Source of the DNA: Diadema setosum
Lineage: Eukaryota; Echinodermata; Echinoidea; Diadematoida; Diadematidae
Direction: 5' to 3'
Assembly: GCA_033980235.1 (NCBI GenBank)
Contig: CM067075.1
Coordinates: forward strand, 30,445,885-30,509,884
DNA: 64,000 bases
Shown: piece by piece, positions 1 to 14,275 of the stretch
Numbering within the stretch: the first letter of the stretch is position 1
Layout: the number at the start of each line of letters is the position of its first letter
Notes under the pieces: generated by a model
What the model was told of the DNA's origin: nothing
The model's database searches: none
The model's input: the letters and a program-made list of their open reading frames with translations, nothing else
Position numbers and translations under genes: made by a program

Positions 1-3000
1 TATTACGTGTCTTTACGCAGAGAAAACAAAGAAATAGTCAAGTAATAAAAATATTAAAACTATTAAGTAGACCAGAGATTTCATTATATGCTTAATCTTA
101 ATCTCTTGGTTTGCCATATATGTTTTAGATCTAATGTAAAAAAACATCTTACCAAAGTATACTTCTACAGAAAGATATCCAGAGAACACTGTTAAAATCT
201 GGCGTTTAACGAGTTTTTACACCCCCAAGAGCATATACAATTTCTTAAATATCTACACATGCAATCTAAGTACTTCAGCACCTATATTTGGATTCCATTA
301 CGAATTGTATTTATGATGTTTTGTTTTAGCGCAGGGCAACTCTACTTGTAAGACAAAACTGCGAAATAATTATTGTCCTACGTCGCTTTTACGTTTCCGT
401 TCGTGGGGGTGGGTCAGAGCTGTCTCTTATATTATGCACGGCCTTTCTAACCTGGGAGACTTAAATTCTGCCTAATTGAATATTATGAATTCCTGCAGTT
501 CCTCGGCTATAACCTTTGCAATTTACGTTTTTTTTTTTTCCGTAACACTGGCAACGCTCAAAATGTGAAAATACAACCAAAATAAGAAAATAAAAAATAA
601 AAACAATGTGTGGCTTTCAAAATCGAGAGTCCCTCGGCTGTATAGAGGATTTAAGTCTCAGGTTTCCCCCGCCATCCCTGAGCTAGGATACATAACCGCC
701 AGCCATGCTGCGGAGCACTCTGCGAAGCCTCTCAATTTTCAGATAAGAGGAAATTTCATTCTTTTTTGTTTCTCCCTTTTCTGCTTCTTATTCTTTCTTT
801 TTTCTATCTCTCTCATTACAAGCTTAGGTGGGTAAGCCTTGTCAATGTTCTGAAATTTCGTATCTCCAACACAAATGAAATGAAAGAAAAAGAAAAAATC
901 TCTGCTCACAACTTGACGCACAATGGAAAGCTACATCTGGTTGAATGGGCTTTTCACGAGTGCTGGTAAAGTGAGTCGTATTACGCTGTTGGAACCTATT
1001 TTTACAAATTGCAAAACGCTTAGTTTGAATGTTTTTCCCGGAACAAAACAAGCATGAAGAACTTATTCTGCACGGAAAGAACAAATTGTCATATACATTT
1101 GGCATAGGCTCATAAAGATCAGCTTAATACCTCCACAAACACATTCGTATATGTAGCGTGGGATATTTTTTTTTCTTTGCTAGTTTGTAATGGGTAGCAT
1201 TGGCGTTAATGTAATGTGAATTTGAATTTGAATTTGATTGTGTAAAGCTCAGAAGAACGTAACATGATGTAAACTATACGTAGAAAACGTCCATTAGGGT
1301 TATATTGCATTCGGATGATCTCACCACTTTAGACCAAACCTTGTCTTTAGTACAAATTAGAGGTCGAAAATTGCCATTCAAGTTTTTGTTTTTTTTTTTG
1401 TTCTGTTTCATCTGCACTGAACCCTAACAGGTGGCATCATATTGGTGCAACATTTAAAACCGGTCTTCAATATTCAAACTCTACATTACTCATAAAGACA
1501 TGGTATACAGTGCACAAGCATGAGGTATATGAATGTTTGTCACACTGTTAAGCGGCGCTGCGAACAGCTATATAATTGATGATATGTCAGTAATGTCTTC
1601 GGTAAAAAAACAATAACAATAAAAATAACAGCAGGAGTACGTGTTAGTGATGTAATCAAATTTAAGTCGTATGAATCAAAGTTTTTAGCGATCGTTTTTA
1701 TACCGGCGCTGAGAGCACTGTAATTTTTGTCCTAATTTCAATTTCCTTCCCAGAGTTTCCGGCTACAGGTGCTGTCCATTTGTGACACGAACAATAAAGA
1801 GCAGGAGTGATACCAGAGAGGTCATGTTGTGAAAATCATCAATGGAAGCATAAAAATTGAGAGATTAATTTTAGAAATTGATTCACAAGGACAATCATGC
1901 AGTCAGTCAAAGAGGGGTGACAAAAAATAAAGTTGATGGAAGTACTTTCTGATTAAAAGCTCATCAGCATAACTTAATAGAGAAGGGTTTTTTTAAGAGT
2001 GCTTTTTTTTTTCATTGGTTAAATGAGTACTTTGTTTTGTGCGCTCCATCGAACTTTTGTCTCTGTGCTTGCAAGGGCTAATGAATTATTCATGAAGTCG
2101 TATGTAATATGCATATTCATAAACGCATTGCACCCAAATACTGCCATTGGAAAACTCCACCCAGTGAGAGTGGAAAAAAAAACCCGCTTATTTATTCGTC
2201 CCACCTCTTTCCTCTCCTATCCTGAAATGCTCAACCGGCGGATGGAATAGCTTCCGGCGAAAATTGCTCTAATGGGGGGTCCACTGCATATGTGTCGCTT
2301 GGAAAGGGAGGAGCAGCAAAGCCTGTGCCACCATCTAATCGATAATCATTTGCTATGCCTAAATAGCCAATCATCGAAACCTTTCTTTTTTTCTGACCCT
2401 CTATTCATACGCGACGCTCATGGGAGAACAGCGCGGAAAAAAAAAACGAAGACGTCCATACAGTTTTGATAGCATGGTACACGGGCACGGGTGGTGTACA
2501 ATTCATCATAACTTCACGTACATTATAGGTGAGACAAAATTTACTTCACTTTTGAAGAGAAGAAAAATATTAACGTTTCTGGAGTCGTTGCTTGTTCTCA
2601 TTACTCCCCCCTCCCTAAATTTCCAACTTTCGATTTTGATGCACCAGCAACCAGCCTTAGCTTGTTCGTTTTGTCCATGAAAGTTGATCGAAAACTGCTT
2701 TTAAATTTTCTCTCGGGGTGTGTTCCTTATCTCGGAGCTGAAGATGACATTATAGCATTCATGGAATACAATGTTCCTGGGCCTTATCGATTCTAGATGA
2801 AGTAACCCCCTTTTTCCGTACAAGTCAGTGAATTTAGGTTTCGTCTCACTGCCCTGTGAGGAAAAAAAAACAACACAAACCGGTGATGGATACCTCTCAA
2901 CTATATTGATATATTATAAATGAATAAACATTTTTCTCCTTTTTACGTGATAAATAGATCGATCTAACCCTGCGCGTGGGAAAAAGCAATTCATTATTTT

Positions 3001-4370
3001 ATTATTCACGTGTATTCGTTGCAAAGATTCAGACAAAAAAGGGAGATCGATAGAGAAAAGCAGCAAACTAACTTGCTCTCTACATTGTGTTATGTAGTTG
3101 ATTGAGAACGTGGGAGGTAGAGTGAAGAAGAGGGTAATGAATCACGGCTTTCCCTAAATCACTTCGTAATCAAATTCTCCCCTCCCCAAAAGTCTCCTAG
3201 TATATACAATCAAGCAAGACAACTGACTCTCTTCACGGTGATGAATTTTTTTCACACTCTTCCTCAAAGACTGCAGTAAGGAAAGAAAATGAATACACTA
3301 TAAAAAAAAAGAAACAAAACAAACCAGAAGCGTTCTTAATGAAGATGGAGGAAGGGGGGTAATCTCTTGCCCTTCTACTTTATTGGTATTTCAAATTTCT
3401 TCACACTCCCACCATATTAAAGGTGTCAACACGTCCGGAATAGAATGAGACTCCTGGCAAGTATTAACGGAGAACAGGATGTATGACCTTCGTCAGTTTG
3501 GGGTGAGGTAGCGGGATGGGGGGGGGGGGAGGATGGGAGGAGCAGATATTAGAAGAGTCGCAATTCATTGGAGGCGAGGATCAGTGCTGTGGGCTAAAAT
3601 TGAGATGGAGAAGAAGAAGTGAGGGAGAAATTCCTTTTAAGGTGGCTAGAGGAAATTTTGAAATAGCAGGTAAGAGGATAAAACATTATTGTTAACGAAA
3701 AAATGAAACAAGGCATTGTGAACATATAAAACGTGTTCACACGCAGTGTATTAATATCTTATTAGTAGATAGGAACGAGATATTGACATACATCTAATAC
3801 AAAAAAAAAATAACAGAGACAAGAAGAGACGATAAATGTTATACTTCTAAAGTGAGGCTGTGAGTGCTAAGTCGACAGAATGTTCACATTCACATTGCTA
3901 TCAATAATTGCCATTGGTTGTAAAAGTAGCAAGAAGTACAGGAACACGATGCATATTCTCGTGTTTATGGGCTTGTTTTTTTTATAGTAGGAAGTCATTT
4001 CAAAGACAATGCCAGTCCCTGATCATTTAAACTTTGCCAGAATGTCAGCTTGAACACTGAAACGTGATGTCACACTCACGTAAAAAATAAATAAATAAAT
4101 AAATATTTTTCATAATAGCTGCACTACAGATGATAACACGTGCTGTATCTACCTACACGAAGAGATGACAAGAAATAAAAGGTGTAACAGCATTTCCTGG
4201 AAGAGAAAAATCAAAATAGCATTTTTATCCTCTCACATTTCAACACTTTCAGAGAACCATCCCACATTATCAAATCAACAGGTACAGATTGCCCGTTTGA
4301 TATCATAATCAGCATTATATTTCCGCATTAAATGTGAATTAGCGACCCTGAGGAGAAAACGCGATACGCT
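1..4370. other. non-coding stretch, nothing gene-like
   Basis: I see no supported exon, RNA gene or inverted-repeat element here. The open frames are short and of low complexity. Local composition features are a G-rich patch near 3505-3540, AAATA repeats near 4085-4105 and an AATTTG triplication at 1210-1240. Confidence 0.6.
1210..1240 (+). repeat. short AATTTG tandem tail, possible LINE 3' end
   Basis: Three tandem copies of GAATTT/AATTTG follow AT-rich sequence. Short oligomer tails like this are the usual 3' ends of CR1/L2-type LINEs. No coding remnant is visible upstream, so this is only a possibility. Confidence 0.25.
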
Positions 4371-4394
4371 TGTGTGTGTGCGTGTGTGTTTGTT

Positions 4395-4465
<71 letters not shown>
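4371..4465. repeat. (TG)n microsatellite
   Basis: About 95 bases of TG dinucleotide with a few GTTT and CG interruptions. It produces artefactual Val/Cys and His/Thr frames on the two strands. Confidence 0.95.
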
Positions 4466-4468
<3 letters not shown>

Positions 4469-4853
4469 GCCTGCCGCATGCAAAATAACAATAGGAGAAC
4501 GTCTATTGATGCAGATAATATGTTTTTCCCACTATTCTGGTAATCAAAATATTCCATCGCCATAAATTCCCGCTCGGACAGCCGCTCCAGCTTAAAAACT
4601 GGCGGGAAGACACACCCATAGAGAGAAGTTTCATAACTATTGTGACAATCACTTTGCTGTTGTATTTGCAACCACGCGTACAAAAAGTGACATTTTGAAT
4701 AAACCTTTTGAAAAGAAAATGCCATTCTCATACTTTATCCCAATTCTATGGATTTTCCGCTACAAGGAGCAACAGTAAAATGCTTCGATTGGGAGACAAT
4801 CATTAAAATTCAGCCAATTTGCAATTTATAGTTTGTCTGTGAAACTTAGCAAC

Positions 4854-4935
4854 GGTTGAGGATGAGAAGGGCGTTAAGTGGTTTTGAACACTATATGGGT
4901 TAAGTGACAACTTAACGCCCTTGTAATTCTCAACC
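4854..4935. mobile_element. 82-bp inverted-repeat mini-element
   Basis: The ends are imperfect inverted repeats. GGTTGAG at 4854 pairs with CTCAACC at 4935, and the inner block AAGGGCGTTAAGT pairs with ACTTAACGCCCTT. The loop is about 30 bases. AAC flanks both sides and may be a 3-bp target duplication. There is no coding capacity. It is most likely a very small non-autonomous DNA element. Confidence 0.5.
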
Positions 4936-5425
4936 AACGCAAGGAACAAAATAATGTGTGACAACGTTGTACACGGGGAATAGGATTTCATTCATACATG
5001 AATCAACGCAACTTTACTGAATGGTATGCTGTTATCATGAACGTATCCGTGTATGTGTTTGTATGTGTGTATGTTTGTGTGTGTGTTGGGGAGGGGTGTT
5101 TGTGTTTATCTGTACCCTGCATGGAGAGGTCAGTTACTTGTAGAGAGATTTCAAATCAACTTGCTACATCAGTGCAGAGGTAGAAGTGTGTACTCTACGA
5201 GTGGACGCGGTCCTCGCCAGGCACGACGCTCCTCGAAAAAATTCTTCGCTACACTTCTTCGACCTTCACCCAAAATCTACAGAAGATATGAAAAGAGTGG
5301 ATTTTTGTTTCTAGGCAATCCATCAATAAAGCACTCAAAGGAACAACAACTACAAACAAGAAAGGATCCACACTGTGTCGTAGAATCCCATAAAATACCT
5401 AGAGCCAATAGCATAGATTTTAGTG

Positions 5426-5465
<40 letters not shown>
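5426..5465. repeat. poly-C followed by (TC)n
   Basis: About 11 C residues run directly into a TC dinucleotide tract of about 30 bases. Confidence 0.95.
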
Positions 5466-5468
<3 letters not shown>

Positions 5469-5685
5469 CATGTCTGAAACGCTCTAAAGATAATTATAAG
5501 CATGTGATCGTGCCCTTTTGAGTACTATGTACTCGCATCTTTTAGTCGCTTTAGTTCAGGCGTGTTGCTTGGGTTATTTTGTTCTTTTTGTTTGTTTTAT
5601 TCTCTCATTAGGGAACAATCTCTTATCGACACGTACAGACTTTGTTGATACAGTCGTGCGTGATAGTGCTTTCTAGATTTTATCC

Positions 5686-5849
5686 AACTCTCGAAATTCC
5701 TCAGATTGGAATTCAATCCATGAGATTGTGGTTAGGCACAAATCCAAAATTAGACTTAAAATTAGGTTGACTTCTAGATCTATCAGATTGAGATTTTCAA
5801 TCTCATTTTGGATTTGTCCCTCATCTAAATCTAAGGAATTTAGAGAGTT
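5686..5849. mobile_element. 164-bp hairpin element
   Basis: The outer arms pair: AACTCTC.GAAATTCCTCAGATT at 5686 against AATCTAAGGAATTTAGAGAGTT at 5828-5849. An inner pair is AATCCAAAAT at 5741 against ATTTTGGATT at 5805. A third, AGATTGAGATT/AATCTCA, closes near the tip. Almost the whole segment can fold on itself. No coding frame is supported. It looks like a MITE, family unknown. Confidence 0.5.
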
Positions 5850-6379
5850 TAAGAGCACGTATTGTATTGGCTAGACTTTAGCGCCGGATTAAGTCATACA
5901 ATATTGATTCTAACCCAATTAGAATTAGACATAGAACTTATTCAATAGCGTCACTGTCATGTTTCGCAGATTGCTCTTATAAAATCTCTCAGAGTTTAAT
6001 TGAATTACAGCCTTTGCATACACAAATAAATGAAATACTTTAAACAATAGCTAAATTAGCTAAGACCAAATTCTGAATTAAATCCATTCATAGTCGGGGA
6101 AATGAAATAATTCATAAACTTCACTATCATGCCTGAAATATATTTGTAGACTTGGAAATGAGTAAGGAAAACACATATTTTGGCATGAAAAACAAGGTTT
6201 ACAACAATTCTTAAAACTGCATTGGGAAAAAGATTACGAGCCTCACAGACTTATACTGTCTGATGTGTATTATTGGCATTAGCTCCACCCAGCGCAATAT
6301 TATTCTGCTTCTCTGTATAACCTCTTGACTCTGTCTTTCCCAAGTTTCTTCTCATGAATTGGTAAATACTCAAAGGGAG

Positions 6380-6392
6380 GATAGATAGATAA

Positions 6393-6440
<48 letters not shown>

Positions 6441-6593
6441 ATAGATAAATAGATACATACATACATACATACATACTTACACACATAAATATATTGATAG
6501 ATATAGACAGATAGATAGATAGATGGATAGATAGATATACATAGATATATTGATAGATATAGATAGATAGATGAATAGATAGATAGATAGATG

Positions 6594-6628
<35 letters not shown>

Positions 6629-6725
6629 GTATACATAGATACATATACATATTGATAGATATAGGCAGATAGACGGATAGATAGAAAAAAAGAGACAGAC
6701 GGACAGACAGACAAAAGACAGATAG
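6380..6725. repeat. (GATA)n microsatellite, degenerate
   Basis: About 340 bases of GATA with CATA, GACA and GATG variants. The Ile/Tyr/Leu/Ser frames across it are artefacts. Confidence 0.95.
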
Positions 6726-6729
6726 AGAG

Positions 6730-9700
6730 AGGACAGGAAAAAAGAGAGGGAAAGAGATATTTTTATTGCCCCTTTCATACACTTCTCAAGTTGTTACTTT
6801 GTAACAAAACAGCAACTCATGTGACTAATGTTTACTTGTATAGATATTTCCGTTTCATATTGTTACGAAGAAAACAGTGATACGGGCCCCTCGAAAAGGG
6901 AAAAAACGATTGAACGTTTGAACTTCATATTGTAACAAGACAAACAACCATGAAAAAGCGTCCAACCTCTTAAAATAGATCTGCTACTCCTGCTTGCTTT
7001 CATAACCGAGTAATTACGAAACTCATCCGAGTTCAAAACAGACAGTTAGTTTCCTGAATTCATACACCATAGATTACGTTGTTCATCTGTTATATCACTT
7101 CATGCATTTTGGAAGACGGCTCGAATGATTCTGTCATGATTTTAACATGTTACATAGATTTTGCCTCAGCAGCAGCATAAGGCACTCGAAAATGAAAACA
7201 ACAAATGAATGAAAATGCATTTTCATCGTAGATATTTTGTTTGCGAGAAATCAGTGGAAATATATCCATTTTAAAAAGTAGGTCAAAGGTCGGTCAGTCT
7301 GTGGCTAACGAATTAAGTTTCGAGATCTTTGTAGTCCTCCAATTCTCCGATGTCCATTAAGAAAATAAAGTGAACGTTTCTACACACTCTCCTACGGGTT
7401 TAAAAACCTTACAGACAAGCTGTAAGCATGTTATTATTTCTTTTGACAGAAATGCTAGTTGTGACAGACGAGGCAATCAAAAAAACGTATTCTGGGTATT
7501 TGTGCTGAAAAGAAGAAGATAAATGAATTCATAGTGACAATGTTTGCGTGGAAAGGGCTTAAGGATACTACTTGCACGAATCCATTATTCTGAAATTGAA
7601 CCCCGTATACACGTTGGACAGATTATGTTTGATCTATGCCCGCCGTGCATATGCATATATCATTTGAAAGACCTTGTGATATGCCACCCTCGCACTGGGG
7701 AGGTTCGCATCCAGAGCTGTAGCGGCATCTCCGAATACTGAATTCATATTATCTGTAGCAATTTTCTTCTTTTTCAATCTTGCTCGCCACTCTAGAACGA
7801 TGAAGGTTTCGCATTTACTTAATTTTGATTTTCCAGTTAAACGGAACGGACGAACGTTTTATTTTATTCTTCGACATTATTATGCAATTTCATACTTCAT
7901 ACTTTGTCTGTTTTGACACAACTGCAAATCTTATGCCATAATTCACTCTTTATTAGCTTCTGCGAATCTCCACCTCACAAGCATTGTAATAGCTTCTAGG
8001 TAGATTCAGCATATTCACAAGTACTAATTATTTTACGATATATTGGATAATTTGTTAATTCAGTGTTTGATATGTCTATGATTTATTGGTAAAATGTGGG
8101 ATATGAGTAACAACAAACTTACAAATAAACAAACGTACACCCCAATCCCCTCCCCTCTCGACACCTTATCGCCATACTTTCGAAATAGCAAAGACGGTTA
8201 TTATCAAATTGATTTCCCGATGTGTTTGAGTGCGTTTGCATATGTTTGTGTGTTTCCGTATCTTTATGTGTGTGAACCATATTTCAAACAAAAATCATAA
8301 TGAAGTAGGCCTAGATATATTCTGTTGAATAAACAGGTGCATAAATTATAAGGATATCTATTCATGGTTTCCTCATGATTATCTTTTTCAAACAACGAAA
8401 CAGGAGAAAGCAGTTACTGCTCCTTGGACAGAAAGCAGTGGAGTTGTTTGTTGAAAATACGAGGTGACATGAAGCTAGCCCGTGGATGAAAATGGTGTCA
8501 ATCCAGGCAGTATTGTCAACATTCTATCAACTGAGTGAATTTGATTGTGTTTTGAAGGAGCAATTTTCTTTAATTAATTCTTGGCAGTTAGAGACCAATT
8601 TGGGAATAATGACTTGATTAATATAATCGATCTGAAGTTAAAGTTGTCGTGAGGTCGACGCAATTCGTCCTGGCGGTCATCGCCACTAACGACATCGTGC
8701 TTTAGAGTAAATGAGAATAACTATACAAGTGGTATAATCCTCGTTAGTAATGCAGAGTAAGCATAGTCGTGTCTTATGTCATAATTAGCGTCATCGATAT
8801 AGCATGTACCAACGATGTCATAAATTATGTACGTGGCGTTCCCTCTGCTGTTGAGTCATTAGGGATTTGTGTCGTCGACTTTTTTCGGACCTATCACTTC
8901 TTTTTTTCCCTCAAGGCAATCCCATAATTGATATATTTATCATGGTTGGTGCTGTTTGTGGTAGAAATTGAACGATATTCTATTCCGGTCATTACTGTGG
9001 ACTCTGGGTTGCGTCAAACTGCGTGCCATAGAATATTATCCTGAGAGCACCATCAGCACGCATTGTGCATTCAGAGCACCGATCGAAACCCTTCGTGACT
9101 TCTCACAGGAGGGTAACAGGCGAGTCCGTGCCATGGAAGCAGATTGGATGGACTCGTATAAGTTTCAATCACTTCCTTTAGAGAGAAAACGTTGGCAAGT
9201 ATTATCTACCCCATATCATCGATGTCATAAAAACAGGTTGTTGTTCAACCATGTCAGCAGGATGTAATTAAGGGAGAATTAGAAAGAGTCCCCCCATACG
9301 GCTGAGTTTTACTTGGTGATGCAGTAATTATCAAGTGGCTATTATCAAAATAAATCAAATTCCCAGAGATTTATTACATAGCTCGCCTAGTTCTCATAAG
9401 CATTGGATTGATACATTTTGATACCATTCTTCTTCTTCTTCTTTTATTTTTTTTTTCATCGGTAACTGTCACTTGTTTACTAACACGAACAGGGGCTGAG
9501 TTCTTCAGTTCTTAAGAGTAATGATAATTAGGTATCCGACGTGGTTTCGCAAGATGACATTGCTCAGTCGTTTGATTGCTTCCTGCCCTGGGAGATGGAT
9601 TAGCTCTTTGCTCGGATGAAAACTCGCTCAGCCTTCTCGCTTCAGCTAATCCGACCCGGAGAGGGCGTGAAGTGGCGAGGATAATTCCTACTCGGTTGTC

Positions 9701-10890
9701 ACATCAGGTAACATTATTATGACATACACAGTCAGGTAATTACCTACCTATTTAAACTCCCACCGGAGTGTTACCTCTGCTCTAGCTTTGACCCGACTGA
9801 TAACGATTCATTTGTCCTTAAAAAGATGTTTCTTGAGGCTATCACGAGCATTAATGTCCAAGGACATTCGGCGTCTTCTCCATTATGAGGACAACAAATG
9901 GAAAACAGGTTCACTAGTAAGTTTTGTGCCGTCTGATTATAGAACAGAACGGGCTGTGTACACTGTTGCATATACGTTTTTGTATGTGACTTTCTCTATA
10001 CTCGTATAACATTCATCCGTACGTTTTTGTTTTTTGTTTGGTTTTTTTTTTTTGGGGGGGGGGGTTGCGTATCGCTAGCACTTTAATCAAGTGTTATGAT
10101 GAGGTGTAAGTGTTGAATTATCCACACACAATACAACAGAGTTGAAAAAGTAGATTCTTACTGGTGTGGATTAAAGCCACATACAGCATCACACTGCTCG
10201 TTAAATTATAGAGCTGATGTCGGTTTAGACGTGTGTGACTTGTGACATTCAACGTCTGAAGCACCAGTTGTTTTGTTTGGATGGTATACACTTCACGGAT
10301 TGTTTTCCCCAAAACACTTTCTTATACAAAATTCGCTACCAGCTTTAAATCAATTTCCCATCCCATCTGAAATCACCCCAATCGTTTATCATGAAAGAAT
10401 TCCATATGCGAAAAGAGCCAGACCGCTAAACTTGTTTATTCTTATTCCATGACGATATATTCAGATGAAACCAACTACCAGGAGAAATCGTAAACGCATC
10501 AACCAAATGACAAGGTTGAAAGAGACTGATTGAATGAGGTTGCTATAGAGACCAGCATGACAATAACCCCCCCCCCCCCACCCCCACTTCCCTCCCCCCA
10601 CCCCACCATCAACACCTGATGATTAAACTTTTCATCTATGAATTATTTACTGGTCAAAGTTTTTCTTGCACCTTGCCCTCCTATCCTAGTGTAATTACAC
10701 CATAGAACCTTCAGTACGAAAGTGAACCCATTCCAGTTTAGTTTGTATAGACATTTAGGAGAGCATTAATCATATCAAGCGTCAACATAATTAGGCCTAC
10801 TTAAAGAGCGATGAGGCAACTGGCTCGACAAGACGCGCGATGAAGAGTCAATGCGGTCCAACGGATGTCACTGCACAGCAACAAAAAATA
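6730..10890. other. non-coding stretch, nothing gene-like
   Basis: No supported exon or repeat family. The 99-codon plus frame at 8968-9267 shows no splice context or recognisable motif. A T-run followed by a G-run occurs at 10041-10064 and a C-run at 10567-10579. Confidence 0.55.
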
Positions 10891-10950
10891 CATCCACATG
10901 CTGACCACAGTGTAGGAAGAACACACTGTGGCTGACTTGTCTATGTGGAT
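10891..10950. repeat. 60-bp imperfect hairpin
   Basis: ATCCACATGCTGACCACAGTGT pairs with the reverse complement of the sequence ending at 10950, with a 6-base gap. The central ACACTGTGG/CCACAGTGT pairing is perfect. It may be a tiny mobile-element relic. Confidence 0.4.
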
Positions 10951-12850
10951 ACAGTGTGTCACACTGTCACACCAACCGCATGGAAACGCGGGTGCTCCAA
11001 AACCACACTTTCAATTCCACCAAGGGGTCAGAATCTGAGGGGAAATCAACATACATCAAAAACATACAGTGCTCATCCACCACTCTACAGTCAAAGCCAA
11101 TCTCTTGGGCAACACACACCTCACCTGCAACACACCTACACACGTACACCCACAAAACCACACATTATCACATTATATTTCAGTTAGGTGTCATGACGCA
11201 ATGAATGTGTAGTAGCGTGTGATGCCCCATTGGCCATGTTGGTTGAATATCACAAGGGTGAAGCCGTTTGTCCACATCGCACATGCTTGCCCACAATAAA
11301 TTTCGTCCTACTGAAAATATGTAACAATGAGTTATATCGAAAACCTTTTAATGATTCATGTCGGTGTTAGCCGAGTGTTGATTTTTAAGTTCACTTTTTC
11401 GATCACTTTTGAACTATCAAAAGATGGTTATGTTCAAACCGTTCAAGAATATCTATTTCATGCTTTCTTCATATTAATCACACTCACTTGAGATGAAAAT
11501 TACATTTTCTGTATCGGTGCTTCAGTACGAAGTCGTATTCATTATAGTGTTATACCCAGTGCAGAGTGGATGTGAACTCGCTTAAATTACTGCATCATGC
11601 TTCGTCCGTTTTCGGTTGAAAAGGATATGGCTAATCTTTCTAAGCTTTGAGGAAGAAAACACTAATCTAATTTCTTTTCTTTTCTTTCCTTTTTTTTTTT
11701 ACCAAGATCCGGAAGGTTTTGATAAACATGTAAAAAATCTTTTACCGCTCATATTTTATGTTATGTTATTGTTGAAAAACGGAGAAAAAGAGTTGAATTA
11801 AATCAAATTTCTTCGAAATATGAACCGCGCACATAGAAATACAAAAAAGGATGATAGACGAAGCAGACGCTAATTCTACTAATATCAATTCGTAAATGGA
11901 GAAAGGTTTCTTTTTCTTTGGTCATAATTATTCCCTACATTAACGCTGTTTGATATTCTCCATTACAAGCTTTTCTACGATATTATAATTACTCTGTATG
12001 TCTCATGCAGTCGTTGGATCGTTCATTCAATTGAATTGGCGAACAATCGATTGTCATTCTTCAAAATGTCTTGTGAAAGGCATTGCGTATTTTCAAGATA
12101 TCAGTCCGCTTGGATATAGGAACTGCTTTCCATGAACCAACGTCATGATATGTGTGTGAGGTATATACGTTCTCTCTTTCTCACTATATTATTATCTCCC
12201 CCTGGGTTTGTTTCATACTATCGCTTGGTTTCCACCATGCCAGCTCGTCTTTCGACTCCAGGCCCGTAACATATAACTTGAGTACACACCAGTGACAGGC
12301 GACAAAGTGGTAGATTAATCGCGAGAGTGTCCCCTGTTTACCCATTAGGGAATGGTTTAAAGCTGATAGCAGCAAAAGGGCAATATATGCTGATCAGTTT
12401 TCTTGGATTTCACGAAGGCATGACTCCATAATACAGAAAACGGCAGTATACATCGGAAAAAATCATGGAAATGGTAGTGGTGTCATAATCGAGCCATTGT
12501 GCGTTTGAGTATAGATGCCCGTAAACCTACCATTTTGTTTTTCTTCCAGTAAAAGTAACTCACCCGTTGTGCGAATGACCTAGCCACAGAGCTATCTTTA
12601 AGGTACGAATAATTTATCGAGTCAATATGCTTATAGATCCATCGGAGGCAACCGGGCGAGAGCGTATATCGGCATGCATTGCACTGGGGGTTGTACGTTG
12701 CACTCACTAGGTGGTATTGACACGGTTTCTCATGAAAGGAATACTCATTTGGAAAAAAAAAATAACACATCACATGTAGAACCTTCAATGTGCCATCGTC
12801 AGCTTCGGTATTTGGTCACTACAAGTAGCCTTTTTACCATCAAAAGAATA
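10951..12850. other. non-coding stretch, nothing gene-like
   Basis: No supported feature. The minus frame near 12483-12788 ends at a GTGAGT-like site but its peptide and upstream border are not convincing. Confidence 0.5.
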
Positions 12851-13080
12851 GTGGTGGTGGTAATAGTAATAGTAATAGTAGTATTAGTGGTAGTGGTAGT
12901 AGTAGATGTAGTAGTGATAGTGGTAGTGGTAGTTGTATTTGCTGCTGTAATAGTAGTTGTTGTTCCTGTATAATAGTAGTAGTAGTAGTAGTAGTAGACG
13001 TAGTAGTAGCAGTAGTAGTAGTAGTAGTAGTAATAGTAAAAGTAGTAGTAGTAGTAGTGGTAGTAGTAGTGGTAGTGGTA

Positions 13081-13132
<52 letters not shown>

Positions 13133-13379
13133 TAGTAGTAGTAGTGGTGGTAGTAGCAGTGGTATAGTTGTAGTAGTAATAGCAGAAGTAGAAGTAGTAG
13201 CAGTATTAGTAGCAGTAGTGGTAGTGGTAGTAGTAGTAGTAAAAGTAAGAGTAGTAGTGGTAGTAGTAGAAGTAGTAGTATAGTAGTTGTTGTATTTGTT
13301 GTTGTTGCTGCTGCTGTAGTATTTTTTGTTTCTGTGTAGTAGAAGTAGTAGTAACTATAGTAGAAGTAGTAGTAGTAGC

Positions 13380-13423
<44 letters not shown>

Positions 13424-13490
13424 CAGTAGTAGTAACAGCAGCAGCAGCAGTAGCAGCAGCAGCAATAGTAGTAATAGTGGTAGCAGTAAC
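12851..13490. repeat. long (GTA/GGT)n triplet tract
   Basis: About 640 bases dominated by GTA with GGT, GCA and GAA variants, broken by a short GTTGTTGCTGCTGCTG segment near 13285-13320. It yields poly-Ser, poly-Val and poly-Tyr/Leu frames that are not genes. Confidence 0.95.
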
Positions 13491-14275
13491 GGATTAAACT
13501 GATCACGGTAAGAAAATCTTCCCTCAGAAGGATTCGGAGTGATGATCGTGTAGTGATCGTGTAGTTTTTGGTTGAGACCTAATTTCAGGTTTCTAACATT
13601 TTTGGTGAGATAATGAGAAACCTCGTATAAAATATGAAAGAGGATGTAATTCCATGAGGAATTCAACGTTTATTTGATGAAAATTGGTTTTGATATGGTT
13701 GAGATATCCAAAACAGACCGATTCTAATAAAGTGTGGGACCCAACTTTTATTACGAACGCTTTGTATTACCTTGTTTTTCGATGTTTCAGTCATTCCAAA
13801 CCCGATTTACATCAAATAAACTTTGAATTCATCTTCAAATGGTATGCTCTGTGCTATTTCATAAGTGTTTTCTTGGTATCTCGCAAAAAGTTAAAAGCCC
13901 AATTCTCATCTTCCCCAACACTGTTCTCTCCTTTTAAATTCCTTGGCAATAATGAGGGCACTAACGATGCTGCTAGCAAATTCGAACCGGGGATCCTACA
14001 TCTGAGAGTCCGTGAAAATATCCACTGGGCAAACCGCCGGCAATACAGATTCCGTAGAAAGGCGCCCCGGTGGTGGTATTGTAGCTTAGGGCTGGTGGTG
14101 ACGGGAGGCGTTAATACTGGAGCGCGCCGTGCCCTGGTTGAAGTTCAAGGCGATGGAGGCGCGCATTCAATGGAGCCTGCCAAACGACAACAGCGGGTGC
14201 GAATCAGTGAAGCGAGCGACAATGACTAGTGACTAGTAGCTTTGCACCGTATTACCTCTGTAAATTTGCTTGATA
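13491..14275. other. non-coding stretch
   Basis: The plus frame at 13684-14229 (181 codons) has no recognisable domain or splice context and I do not call it a gene. Nothing else is supported. Confidence 0.5.

Noticed and set aside
6380..6725. Regular repeats that might suggest a CRISPR array
   Set aside because: The unit is a tetranucleotide without spacers, in a eukaryotic context. None of the repeats here has repeat-spacer structure.
6251..6782. 175- and 114-codon Ile/Tyr/Leu/Ser-rich minus frames
   Set aside because: Translations of the GATA microsatellite.
12483..12788. Minus-strand segment ending at GTGAGT, possible exon
   Set aside because: The upstream border is unclear and the peptide has no recognisable features.
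12799..13666. Long poly-Tyr/Leu, poly-Ser and poly-Val frames
   Set aside because: All are translations of the GTA triplet repeat.
13684..14229. 181-codon plus-strand frame
   Set aside because: No domain, no splice borders, composition changes along its length. Likely a chance open frame.
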